DNA of 64,000 nt from UBA6522 sp965205045 (GTDB lineage: Bacteria > Pseudomonadota > Gammaproteobacteria > Steroidobacterales > Rariloculaceae): NCBI GenBank assembly GCA_965205045.1, contig OZ242031.1, forward strand, positions 1,984,001 through 2,048,000. Direction: 5' to 3'. Positions 25,803-33,241 of the stretch are shown here, piece by piece. Under the pieces are notes generated by a model. It worked only from the letters and a program-made list of their open reading frames with translations, was not told the DNA's origin and did not search any database. How positions within the stretch are numbered: the first letter of the stretch is position 1; every line of letters starts with the position of its first letter. Position numbers and translations under genes: made by a program.

Positions 25803-26447
25803 GTGATCGTCTCGCACCGGCACAGGTTCATTTTCTTCGCGGTGCCGAGAACCGGCAGCCACGCCATACGCGGCGCCCTGCGGCCGCATCTGGGCGCGGA
25901 GGATTGGCAGCAGCAGGCGCTTACGGCCCGGCTGTCGTCTCCGGTACCGCGGCTCGCCCGGGTCGGTCACGGCCACATCACGCTGCAACAGGCGCATGCG
26001 AGCCTGCCGGAACCTGTCTGGCGGGAATATTTCAAGTTCGCCATCGTTCGAAATCCCTACGACCGGTTCGTCTCCGCCTGCGCGTTCCTGCACCGGGACA
26101 ATCCGCTGTATCCGGGCAACGAGCTGATCTTCGGGAGGGATGCAATGCGCAAGGGGCAGTTCCGGCGGCACGTGCTGTTGCGTCCGCAAGTCGAGATGCT
26201 GCTCGACGAATCCGGCCGGTTGGCGATGGATTTCATCGGCCGGTACGAAACCCTCGACGAATCGTTGGCGCAAGCCTGCCGCATGGCCGGGCTCCCCGGT
26301 CTGGCGCTGTCCCGGATCAATGCGTCCGAACGTCCCGCCGCATGGCGGGACTGCTACGACGCTCCGCTGCTGGAAACCGTAACCGAATTCTACCGCGGGG
26401 ATTTCGATCTGCTCGAATACCCGGAGCATCGGTCCCGCGCGGCATGA
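25803..26447 (+). CDS. sulfotransferase family 2-like protein
   Basis: The 214-residue protein starts at GTG with FIFFAVPRTGSHAIRGALRPH, a 5'-PSB-like loop in which PRTGS replaces the usual PKxGS. FKFAIVRNPYDRFVSACAF follows, matching the 3'-phosphate motif of carbohydrate sulfotransferases (R-P-R-S). YETLDESLAQACRMAG is also typical. It is short compared with most relatives (250-300) but seems to end naturally. The 119 bp before it contain only an Arg/Pro-rich 38-codon frame overlapping the previous stop, probably not a gene. Confidence 0.8.
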   Translation: MIVSHRHRFIFFAVPRTGSHAIRGALRPHLGAEDWQQQALTARLSSPVPRLARVGHGHITLQQAHASLPEPVWREYFKFAIVRNPYDRFVSACAFLHRDNPLYPGNELIFGRDAMRKGQFRRHVLLRPQVEMLLDESGRLAMDFIGRYETLDESLAQACRMAGLPGLALSRINASERPAAWRDCYDAPLLETVTEFYRGDFDLLEYPEHRSRAA

Positions 26448-26869
26448 GCCGGCGCGATGCCGCATCGGGGGCGTTCGCGGCGGGCGCCGCGGCGATGATC
26501 CGCAATGGACTGCCCGCGAACGCGCCGCGGCGGGAAGGCGAGGCCGCGCCGATTCCAGGGCGCCTTGCGCGGCTGCCCGGTCGCCTTGGGATCAGGAGTG
26601 AGGCTGGTAAAAGTCGTTCTCGACAGCTGCAACGCGAGAACCGCTTCCGGTTTTCCTCGGGATGCGGTGGAGGGACCGGATGGTGGGGCGGCTCCAGGGT
26701 CGTTTTGCGCCTGTTTCAGATTGATCGGGGGGGCAGCGCATTACCCGCGCGCCGCCGCGACTCGGTTTCGTTTGGGGACTTATATGGCATTCTGCCAAAA
26801 CCTACTGTTTGCGACGGATACTTCGGGGAACGCATAACCGGACGTCATGTTGTCAACCTATCGGGATAA
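26444..26869 (+). CDS. possible hypothetical ORF overlapping the sulfotransferase stop
   Basis: An ATG (26444) overlaps the preceding stop as ATGA and opens 141 codons. The first ~50 residues are Ala/Arg-rich and GC-rich in codon third positions; the rest loses that bias and looks non-coding. I recognise no domain. A second frame in the same stretch has RLVKVVLDSCN, faintly like the start of a PIN toxin. The whole 26448-26901 interval may be decayed sequence at the end of the tailoring cluster. Confidence 0.2.
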   Translation: MSRRDAASGAFAAGAAAMIRNGLPANAPRREGEAAPIPGRLARLPGRLGIRSEAGKSRSRQLQRENRFRFSSGCGGGTGWWGGSRVVLRLFQIDRGGSALPARRRDSVSFGDLYGILPKPTVCDGYFGERITGRHVVNLSG

Positions 26870-26901
26870 ACCCCTTCTGGATGGCTGCTACGCCCGATCC
26901 C

Positions 26902-27003
26902 TCAATAATCGATGCCCCGAACCGCCTTGATGCCCGCATCGAACGGGTGCTTGACCGCGAGCATTTCGCTGACCGGACCGGCGTGCGTCTGCGCGTCGGT
27001 CAT
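26902..27003 (-). pseudogene. btuR: btuR relic 1 (both ends, no middle)
   Basis: On the minus strand the segment starts with the btuR start region (ATG at 27003, MTDAQ-like) and ends with the btuR C-terminus (KHPFDAGIKAVRGIDY-like, stop TGA at 26902-26904). Some 500 bp of the gene are missing. Compared with the intact gene, the join falls where TCGGCGT (near 8951) and TCGGTGT (near 9451) resemble each other, so a short-repeat deletion is likely. The start codon overlaps the stop of the AAA ATPase gene upstream. Confidence 0.8.
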
Positions 27004-28262
27004 GTTTCATTCTCCCGCTCCCGCTCCCGCTCCCGCTCCCGTTCGCCGAACGTGCGCACGATATAGTCGCCCATCGACGGGATCGATAGTTCCAGGGAAC
27101 CGGCGGCGGACGGTTGGAACACGCCGTTTTCGATAGCGCGATTTATCAGCCGGGCTTCTTCGCCAGCTTGCAGGGGCGGTAACCCTTCGGCTTCGCGATC
27201 TTTGTTCGATGCGGACAAAAAGGCCGCTTCGACAGCATTCCTGTGCGCATTGCCGGCCGGATACTGTCGAATCGCCTTGACGGCGGCTACCAACGCAGAG
27301 CCATGATGGGGCAATACGCCGCCCAAGCGATCCCGGTAATGGTCGTCGCGTCTCTTGGAGAATTGTTCGGCCATCCGTTCCACGCTCGGGGCGCGTCCCT
27401 GCTTGTTGGCGGCGAGGATTTCTTCGGCGGCGGATTTCAAACCGACGTTCAAGTGTTGAGGAAACCCGTGGCTGTCGGTGGTGATGCGGGCGGTCCACCG
27501 ATCCATTTCGCGCGGACTCATGTCGATGCCGAACTGGTCGCACATGGCCGGAAACGCCAACCGGGCCTCATTTTTCGGCAGACTGCCGAAAGGCTCGTTC
27601 CGGCCCTCCCCCAACCGATATGCGCCCGCCTTTTTCATCGCGCGGAGAGCCCCGCTTGTTCCAGCGAACACCGGGAGGATAGGCCAGTTCAGGTTGCCCA
27701 GATGCAGGCTCCGAACGGCGGGCTTGTGTTCGGGGCCGAGATCCTGCGCCTCGTCGATTATCAACACGAGCGGAGGTCGCGGCGTCCCGTCTGGCCAACG
27801 GTCGGTGGGTTCTGGAGCAGCCCCGATTGCCGCCTTCACGAAATTTCCGATGCGCAACGCTTCACCGGCGTCCGTCAATGCCGCTCCCGCCAGTCTTGCC
27901 ATCCAGTCTCGGCTGTGTGTGAGCCGGTCCAACTCGCGGGCGATGTGGTCCTTCATGGCCGCGTGCGATGCCAACGAGTCGATATCCACGTTCATCGCCA
28001 GGCAGCCCCGCTTTTGGGCGAGGCGGGCGAACTCGCGGATCAGCGCCGTCTTGCCCATGCCCGGACACGCCTCGAACAGCACGGTCTGACCGTCGAGCAT
28101 TTCGTGAAGGCGGTCTTCGGGGGGCGGACTGCGAAGCTGTTCGGCGAACTCCGCAAGTCGATCGAGTTCGGCATCCCTGCCGACGAACACCAAGGAACTC
28201 CCCCGATCGGTGGATTTCGCGAAATTGTACAGCGAATCGGGGTGTTCGATATGAACGGCCAT
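27000..28262 (-). CDS. AAA+ ATP-binding protein (ORC/Cdc6- or TniB-like)
   Basis: The 420-residue protein has an N-terminal FVGRDAELDRLAEF, Walker A FEACPGMGKTALI (residues ~63-75), Walker B PLVLIIDEAQDLGP (~166-179), a sensor-like PVFAGTSGAL, and a later helical region ending in a winged-helix-like segment (GSLELSIPSMGDYIVRTF). Relatives include stand-alone STAND-like or transposition-helper ATPases; I cannot choose. The start MAVHIEHPDS (28262) is preferred to one 14 codons upstream. The last 13 residues are an Arg-Glu repeat encoded by five CGGGAG hexamers derived from the btuR leader, so the natural C-terminus has been replaced. Confidence 0.75.
   Translation of the reverse strand: MAVHIEHPDSLYNFAKSTDRGSSLVFVGRDAELDRLAEFAEQLRSPPPEDRLHEMLDGQTVLFEACPGMGKTALIREFARLAQKRGCLAMNVDIDSLASHAAMKDHIARELDRLTHSRDWMARLAGAALTDAGEALRIGNFVKAAIGAAPEPTDRWPDGTPRPPLVLIIDEAQDLGPEHKPAVRSLHLGNLNWPILPVFAGTSGALRAMKKAGAYRLGEGRNEPFGSLPKNEARLAFPAMCDQFGIDMSPREMDRWTARITTDSHGFPQHLNVGLKSAAEEILAANKQGRAPSVERMAEQFSKRRDDHYRDRLGGVLPHHGSALVAAVKAIRQYPAGNAHRNAVEAAFLSASNKDREAEGLPPLQAGEEARLINRAIENGVFQPSAAGSLELSIPSMGDYIVRTFGERERERERERENET
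27012..27041 (-). repeat. CGGGAG hexamer, five tandem copies
   Basis: Five perfect copies lie inside the 3' end of the AAA ATPase gene and encode (Arg-Glu)n. The intact btuR leader at 9477-9495 has one AGCGGGAGAATGGAAC, so this looks like expansion of a ribosome-binding-site hexamer. Changes of whole units would keep the frame. Confidence 0.85.
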
Positions 28263-28332
28263 CAATTCTGCTCCGTGGAAATCTCGACCCGCCCGATACG
28301 GCAACGGAGCGTGTGTACTTTAGCCCGGACGA

Positions 28333-28407
28333 CTACCGGACCCATTCCGCCAACCTCCGGTCCATTTCCCTGTCGCGTACGCGACCGAAGTCCTCGCGCT
28401 CACACAT
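28333..28407 (-). pseudogene. mntA 3'-end relic
   Basis: The 24 codons MCEREDFGRVRDREMDRRLA-EWVR plus stop align with the C-terminus of the intact MntA (EQEDFGRLRERLIDRRLA-AWTG). Nothing of the nucleotidyltransferase core remains. It ends 70 bp before the AAA ATPase start. No hepT follows. The rest of 28263-28503 shows no gene. Confidence 0.6.
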
Positions 28408-28503
28408 GGCGGCATTGTACTATGCGGCCGTAGCCCCCGATCATCGCCCACAACGGCGCTTGCGACGGGCGTAGAGCGTAACGCGAGTCCCAGTCGGCGG
28501 TTT

Positions 28504-29355
28504 TCACACTATAGAAATATTGGAAAGAAAGTACGCCAGCAGCCCCGGATGAAGTCGCTGCAGACGCCGGCGCGCATCGGTGTCCTCGCCGTCGCCCGCC
28601 GTCAACGTCAACAGCGTGGCGAACGCGGACTCGGGGTCGCTGGTTCCTGCCGGGGCCGCGACCAATCGCGCCAACCCCGGTTTGTGAAGCAACATCCACG
28701 CTGGAAACCACTCGGCGGTCATCGCCGGCTCCAGGTCCTGATCCAGCCCGGTGTACCAGCCGTCGCGAAGAGTCCGATCCGTAATTTCGCCGCGTTCCAT
28801 CAAGCGCTGGAACTCATCCGGCGCCAGCCAGCACAGCGCGAACCAGTGGTCCGCCGCCTCGGCCCAGCGCTGTTGACGCCAGATGGCCTCCGCCATCCGC
28901 GCAAGCAACGCGGGCTGGGTCCGGTAGCCCGGCACGTCCCGGATGCAACGTTCCGCGGACGCCCATTCGGCGATCTTCATCCAAGCGTGGCTCGCGTGAA
29001 GGTTCGGACGCTCGGGATCGAAGTCCATGCTCGCAAGGACATGGCCCACCGCGCGCCAGAACGGAAGCAGCAGATCGTGTTCGCCCGCGCCGAAAATCCC
29101 GTCCGCGGCCACCGTCCAATCCCCGTCCAGGCTGGCGAGAACCGCCAGCCCGCCATCGGCGTCGGTCGGCAACGGCGTTTCCAGCGCCGCGATCAGCGTG
29201 CTCGCGTGCGGCAGCCAACGATGGGACGGTTCGAGAACCGACAGTTCGTCGTGGGCGCGCTTTGCTTCGTTCGAGTCGGCTTGCAACAGGGCGTCGTGCA
29301 ACGCGTTTCGCGCCCGCGTCTCTCGGCTGTTGAGGAACAGATCGAACTGCTTCAT
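28504..29355 (-). CDS. 283-residue protein of unknown function, paralogue B
   Basis: This is a close copy of the protein at 15849-16700: same length, MKQFDLFLNS start, and long identical runs such as HDELSVLEPSHRWLPHASTL and RMAEAIWRQQRWAEAADHW. Differences are scattered substitutions, mostly conservative, with no indels that I can see. That suggests both copies are under selection. The homology continues ~20 bp beyond the stop. It is followed downstream by the mntA relic and AAA ATPase, and preceded by btuR relic 2, whereas copy A sits beside an intact MntA-HepT pair. Function unknown. Confidence 0.75.
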   Translation of the reverse strand: MKQFDLFLNSRETRARNALHDALLQADSNEAKRAHDELSVLEPSHRWLPHASTLIAALETPLPTDADGGLAVLASLDGDWTVAADGIFGAGEHDLLLPFWRAVGHVLASMDFDPERPNLHASHAWMKIAEWASAERCIRDVPGYRTQPALLARMAEAIWRQQRWAEAADHWFALCWLAPDEFQRLMERGEITDRTLRDGWYTGLDQDLEPAMTAEWFPAWMLLHKPGLARLVAAPAGTSDPESAFATLLTLTAGDGEDTDARRRLQRLHPGLLAYFLSNISIV

Positions 29356-29397
29356 TTTCGCGCCGATCAGAGTTCTACGAAATCACGGAACTCGTCA

Positions 29398-29596
29398 AAC
29401 TCAATGCCCCGAACCGCCTTGATGCCCGCATCGAACGGGTGCTTTATCGCACGCATATCGCCGACTAGATCGACTTTTACGCACAGGCTGAACTCCACTT
29501 GCCCTTGTTGTCTCCCCTGTAGGCAAGAACCAGTCCACGGCCTAGTTTCGACGCGACCGCCACACGCTTGCGGTTGGCGGCCTGCCGGCGCTTCAT
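29398..29596 (-). pseudogene. btuR: btuR relic 2 (middle lost)
   Basis: From ATG at 29596 the minus strand reads MKRRQAANRKRV, then LGRGLVLAYRGDNKGKWSSA, a degraded btuR N-terminus with the P-loop already altered. It jumps to a degraded DLVGDMRAIKHPFDAGIKAVRG end, with a stop and a frame change at the join. About 350 bp of the gene are missing. The 3' breakpoint lies close to that of relic 1, near the GYADLV codons. It follows the phosphatase-like gene directly, as the intact btuR may once have done. Confidence 0.8.
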
Positions 29597-29618
29597 TCTT
29601 GCGGCGTGCTCCCGGGCG

Positions 29619-30155
29619 TCAGGGCGTGCGTTCGGCGACGTAGTTCAGCCCGAACTGGCCGGACCCGCCGTCCGGGTTCATGCCAAGGTCCGTTGCTTCG
29701 GCCAGGGCGGTATCGACATCCCACTCATCCACTATTACGCGCTTGATGAACCACATGGTTGCGGCGCGTCCGCCGCCTCCGCAGTGAATGAACGCGGGCG
29801 CCGTGTCGGGTTCGACGATGGCTTCCAGAAAGCGGTCCGCCGCGGCGGGATCGAAATCCGGGCCGCCGAACGGCAGGTGGACGTACCTGATCCCGGCGGC
29901 CTCGGCGGCGGCGGTTTCACCTTCGACGTTGGCGGTTTCTTCCGTCGCCCGCTGCAGGTTGATGATGCTGCGGAATCCCATGTCCGCGATCTGCGCCACC
30001 GAGTCGGGCACGATGGCGCCGGCGCAGGCCACGACGGACTCGATCTGGGCAAAGTTGCGGATGCCCTCCACATCTTCGCGCACGACCTGTCCCTGGGCGC
30101 CGGTCATGGCGAGTTGAGCACCTAAAAGCATCAGGACGGCAAACAATCGTTTCAT
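29619..30155 (-). CDS. exported DUF442/BLH-type phosphatase-like protein
   Basis: The 178-residue product has a signal peptide (MKRLFAVLMLLGAQLAMTGAQ) and then a DSP-like fold. It shows QIADMGFRSIINLQRATEE, GIRYVHLPFGG and the phosphate-binding loop FIHCGGGGRAATMW (CX4R, as in DUF442 proteins, rather than CX5R). The catalytic Cys and Arg are present. Known relatives include beta-lactamase-hydrolase-like proteins and sulfur-metabolism enzymes; the target here is unknown and would be periplasmic. The ATG at 30155 is chosen for its signal peptide; a longer upstream frame is antisense to the 21-bp repeat. A scrap of the same 3' end lies at 10153-10185. Confidence 0.75.
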   Translation of the reverse strand: MKRLFAVLMLLGAQLAMTGAQGQVVREDVEGIRNFAQIESVVACAGAIVPDSVAQIADMGFRSIINLQRATEETANVEGETAAAEAAGIRYVHLPFGGPDFDPAAADRFLEAIVEPDTAPAFIHCGGGGRAATMWFIKRVIVDEWDVDTALAEATDLGMNPDGGSGQFGLNYVAERTP

Positions 30156-30256
30156 CGGTGGATACCCCTTGCGAATTTTTGTATGGCGAGTGTCGGTCGC
30201 GGCATCTTGCCCGGCCTGTCGCCCGGATCGTGCAATATAACACTGCTTGCTAGAAT

Positions 30257-31612
30257 TTGAACGAGACGGCGCCTTCCGCGGCGACGCAGGATTTTCCCAA
30301 CGCAATGCAAATTTTCCCCAATGAAATGCGCTGTTTCCCAGAGGCGCTGCAGCGAATCCCGAAGGCGATGCAGCCTTCTCCAACAGCATCCATTGCCTCA
30401 TTGGTAGTGGCTGTCCTGCTCGGGGCGCAGGCCAGGGTACCGGCCGTAGCCCAATTGCCGCCCGTACCGGTGCCGGCGGAAAACCCCATCACCGAACCCA
30501 AGCGCGTTCTGGGCAAGATTCTCTTCTGGGACGAGCAACTCTCCAGTAACGACACCACCGCGTGCGGCACCTGCCACCGGCCGGCGTCAGGCGGAGCCGA
30601 TCCCCGCTTTGGCCGCCATACGGGCACCGACATGGGCACCATCGACGATGTCTGGGGATCGCCCGGCGTGGTGTACATGAACGAGGCGGGGGAGTCGCTT
30701 GAGCACCCGATCTTCGGCTTCGAGCCCCAGGTGACCCGGCGCATTGCGCCATCGAACTTCGGCGCCCTGTGGGCCGGGGAAGTGTTCTGGGACGGGCGGG
30801 CGGGCTCGCAGTTCCTGGATCCGCAAAGCGGCGAGGTAGTCATCGCTCAGGGCGGCGCGCTGGAAAACCAGGTGCTGGACTCGCTTTCCAACCCCGCGGA
30901 GATGACCCATCCCGGCCGCACCTGGGACGATCTGACCGGAAAGTTGCGCCGGGTGCGCCCGCTGGCGCTGGCACGGGATTTTCCTGACGATGTCTCCGAG
31001 GCCCTGGCCGAGCACCCGGACTACCCGGCACTGTTCCGGGCGGCCTTCGGTGACGACGGGATTACCGCCGTACGCATTGCCTTTGCCGTTGCCACCTATG
31101 AACGCACGCTGGTGGCCGACCGGACGCCGTGGGACCGCTACATGGCCGGCGAGGAGACGGCGCTTACCGAACAAGCCAGATTCGGGTGGCAGGTCTTCCA
31201 GCGACTGCGCTGCGTCAACTGCCACGAACCGCCCCTGTTTACCAACCACGACTTCTTCAATATCGGCCTGCGGCTGAGCGAATTCGATACCGGCCGCCAG
31301 GAGGTGACGGGCGATCCCGAGGACGCCGGCGAGATGCGTGTCCCCAGCCTGCGCAATGTGGGCTTGCGGACACGCTTGATGCACACTGGGGAATTCGGCC
31401 GCTTGAGCGAGGCGATCACCTTCTACAATGCTGCGATGGCGCTGCCCGGAGTGGATGAAATCCCGGGCGTGGGGACCTACGTCTTCGACCTGACCGGATT
31501 CGACAGCTACGACCTGGATGCTTTTCTGAGGTTCGGGCTGCTGGACCCCCGGGTCGCCGACGAGACGTTCCCCTTCGACCGTCCCCGGTTAGGCAGCGAG
31601 ACAGAGCCGTAG
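30257..31612 (+). CDS. dihaem cytochrome c peroxidase family protein (MauG/CcpA-like)
   Basis: The 451-codon frame has two haem c motifs, CGTCH (from residue 103) and CVNCH (from residue 319), in the order and spacing of bacterial dihaem peroxidases. It also has FWDGRAGS, NPAEMTHP, MRVPSLRNVGL and a late MHTGEF. It should be periplasmic and reduce peroxide or oxidise another substrate. Two starts are possible. From 30257 the N-terminus is a heptapeptide repeat encoded by a 21-bp tandem repeat. From 30368 the protein starts MQPSPTASIASLVVAVLLGA, a clean signal peptide, which I prefer. The gene converges with the DUF945 gene, one base apart. Confidence 0.85.
   Translation: MNETAPSAATQDFPNAMQIFPNEMRCFPEALQRIPKAMQPSPTASIASLVVAVLLGAQARVPAVAQLPPVPVPAENPITEPKRVLGKILFWDEQLSSNDTTACGTCHRPASGGADPRFGRHTGTDMGTIDDVWGSPGVVYMNEAGESLEHPIFGFEPQVTRRIAPSNFGALWAGEVFWDGRAGSQFLDPQSGEVVIAQGGALENQVLDSLSNPAEMTHPGRTWDDLTGKLRRVRPLALARDFPDDVSEALAEHPDYPALFRAAFGDDGITAVRIAFAVATYERTLVADRTPWDRYMAGEETALTEQARFGWQVFQRLRCVNCHEPPLFTNHDFFNIGLRLSEFDTGRQEVTGDPEDAGEMRVPSLRNVGLRTRLMHTGEFGRLSEAITFYNAAMALPGVDEIPGVGTYVFDLTGFDSYDLDAFLRFGLLDPRVADETFPFDRPRLGSETEP
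30290..30394 (+). repeat. 21-bp degenerate tandem repeat, about five units
   Basis: Units start at 30290, 30311, 30332, 30353 and 30374. The core is TTTTCCC followed nine to ten bases later by AATGCA or a variant. Read in the peroxidase frame each unit encodes seven residues (PNAMQIF, PNEMRCF, PEALQRI, PKAMQPS). It overlaps the start region of the peroxidase gene and the divergent promoter area of the phosphatase-like gene. Confidence 0.8.
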
Positions 31613-31613
31613 C

Positions 31614-33065
31614 TCAGAACAGGCCCTGCGCAGCCGCTCCGATCGGCACGATCCGGCCGTTCACTTCCACCACGCCATTCTCGTAGGAAGCCCGGAACCG
31701 GTAGCCGCTCTCGGTCTCCTCCAGCATGCCCTGGACGACCAGGGTAACCAGCGTCCCACGAGCCTGTGCCTGCAGGATATCGTCCGACACATCAACGGGG
31801 CTTCCCCCCAGTGCACCCTGCCTCGACATTGCCTGTATGGCGATCCACTCGGCGACATCCCGGTCTGCATCGAGTTCCGCCTCCACTGCAACGAGGCGAG
31901 TCCAGAGCGAGGTGTCTACAACCGAAAACATGGGTTCGGCCGGTAGCATCTCGCTGTCGATGTGCAGCAAAATCCTGGCCTGCAGCGTGCTGTCGTTCCA
32001 GTTGAACCCAAGCGGCCCGAGCTCAATCTCGGGTTCCTCGGTCAGCGCGCCGTAAACGATGGGTTGCAACCCGCCAAAAAAGGCCGCTGGATCGCTCTCA
32101 CCGACAAGGTCAAGTGCCAGGTCCCGGTATGCGTTCAGCGCGTCCACATCAACGTTACGCAGGGCCTGGTCAAAACGAATCTCCGCAATGATTTGCTGGC
32201 TGCCGTTCACGGTGGCTGCCAGGGATTCCGCCGTCGTCTCGGACAGGTAGGACAGCAGATTTCCGGCCTCACTGACCTCCCTGTGACCGTGCGCCTCGAT
32301 ACCCTCCACCGCTACGGTGGGTTCGTTCGTGGGCGAGCCGACGGACAGGTTTCCCAGCGTCAGGACCGAAGTGCCCGGCCAGACTCCACTGATGCTCCTG
32401 GCGCCGTCGAAGGAAAATGCAAGGCGGTCGACGCCCAATTCCACGTTCGAGGTGCTGAATTCCAGGCTGTCCATTCGGCCCTGGCTGCTCAGGTGCTGCC
32501 GCGCGGAGTCATAGGTTCCCTCGCCGGTCAGCCCGGACGCGGCGAACGTAGCTGTCGGACCCGAGTACGCCACAGGCGGTATCGTCCATCGATACGACGA
32601 TTCGCTTCCGATACCAACCCGCACGGCAGCTTCTCCAATTCCCTGAATGTCCAGATTGGCGAGCAGTTCGCCAAGAGCTCCGGTCTGAGGATCCAATTGG
32701 ACCACCGCTTCGGCGAGCCCGATTCCCCCCCGGGGCAACAGAGGACCGTGGGCGACGGCCAGATTCAGAGCGAGGCCCAGGTCGAGAATATTGTCTGGTT
32801 CGGCTGTCTGAGCCGTCTGACTGGCGCTCCAGGGTGCGGACCCTTCCAGCAGCGATCGGTAGCTGTCGTGAACCGTTATGCCGAGGGTCGCCTGGCTGCG
32901 GCGCCAGCCGCGCTCGTATCCGGTGATGTCGACCTGAACCAGTCGATCGGCCGACGCGGCTTCGGCGAGCTCGAAGATTCGCTCCTGCGCCAGAATGCCC
33001 AGCAGCGCCGGCAACCCGGCGGCGAGAATCGCAAGCGCAGCGATAACGGCGGCGACTTTCTTCAC
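31614..33065 (-). CDS. DUF945 (YdgA-like) family protein
   Basis: The 483-residue product starts with an uncleaved-looking signal/anchor (VAAVIAALAILAAGLPALLG), then GYERGWRRSQATLGITVHD, the family's diagnostic Y-x-R-G-W-F/R-x-S block. The long beta-rich remainder ends with an ENGVVEVNGRIVPIG block. DUF945 proteins are periplasmic or inner-membrane-anchored and of unknown biochemical role; E. coli YdgA affects envelope behaviour. No operon partner is evident: the gene upstream ends ~180 bp away on the same strand. Confidence 0.85.
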   Translation of the reverse strand: MKKVAAVIAALAILAAGLPALLGILAQERIFELAEAASADRLVQVDITGYERGWRRSQATLGITVHDSYRSLLEGSAPWSASQTAQTAEPDNILDLGLALNLAVAHGPLLPRGGIGLAEAVVQLDPQTGALGELLANLDIQGIGEAAVRVGIGSESSYRWTIPPVAYSGPTATFAASGLTGEGTYDSARQHLSSQGRMDSLEFSTSNVELGVDRLAFSFDGARSISGVWPGTSVLTLGNLSVGSPTNEPTVAVEGIEAHGHREVSEAGNLLSYLSETTAESLAATVNGSQQIIAEIRFDQALRNVDVDALNAYRDLALDLVGESDPAAFFGGLQPIVYGALTEEPEIELGPLGFNWNDSTLQARILLHIDSEMLPAEPMFSVVDTSLWTRLVAVEAELDADRDVAEWIAIQAMSRQGALGGSPVDVSDDILQAQARGTLVTLVVQGMLEETESGYRFRASYENGVVEVNGRIVPIGAAAQGLF

Positions 33066-33241
33066 TTGGAATCCCTTGTTGCCTCAGGCCAGCCCGAGGG
33101 CCGACTGGAGAAGCTATCACGAATATGCATTGCGTGGATTGAACAGCGTGTTGGACATTGGAGGCGCCTCCGCGTTCCGTAAAACGGGATCGGCTGAGCA
33201 AGCATGGACACTCCTGACGGACATCGGAGCACTGTCAGGCG

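Noticed and set aside
27003..27041. Short regular repeat considered as a CRISPR remnant.
   Set aside because: It is a contiguous hexamer with no spacers. No CRISPR array or cas gene is visible anywhere in the window.
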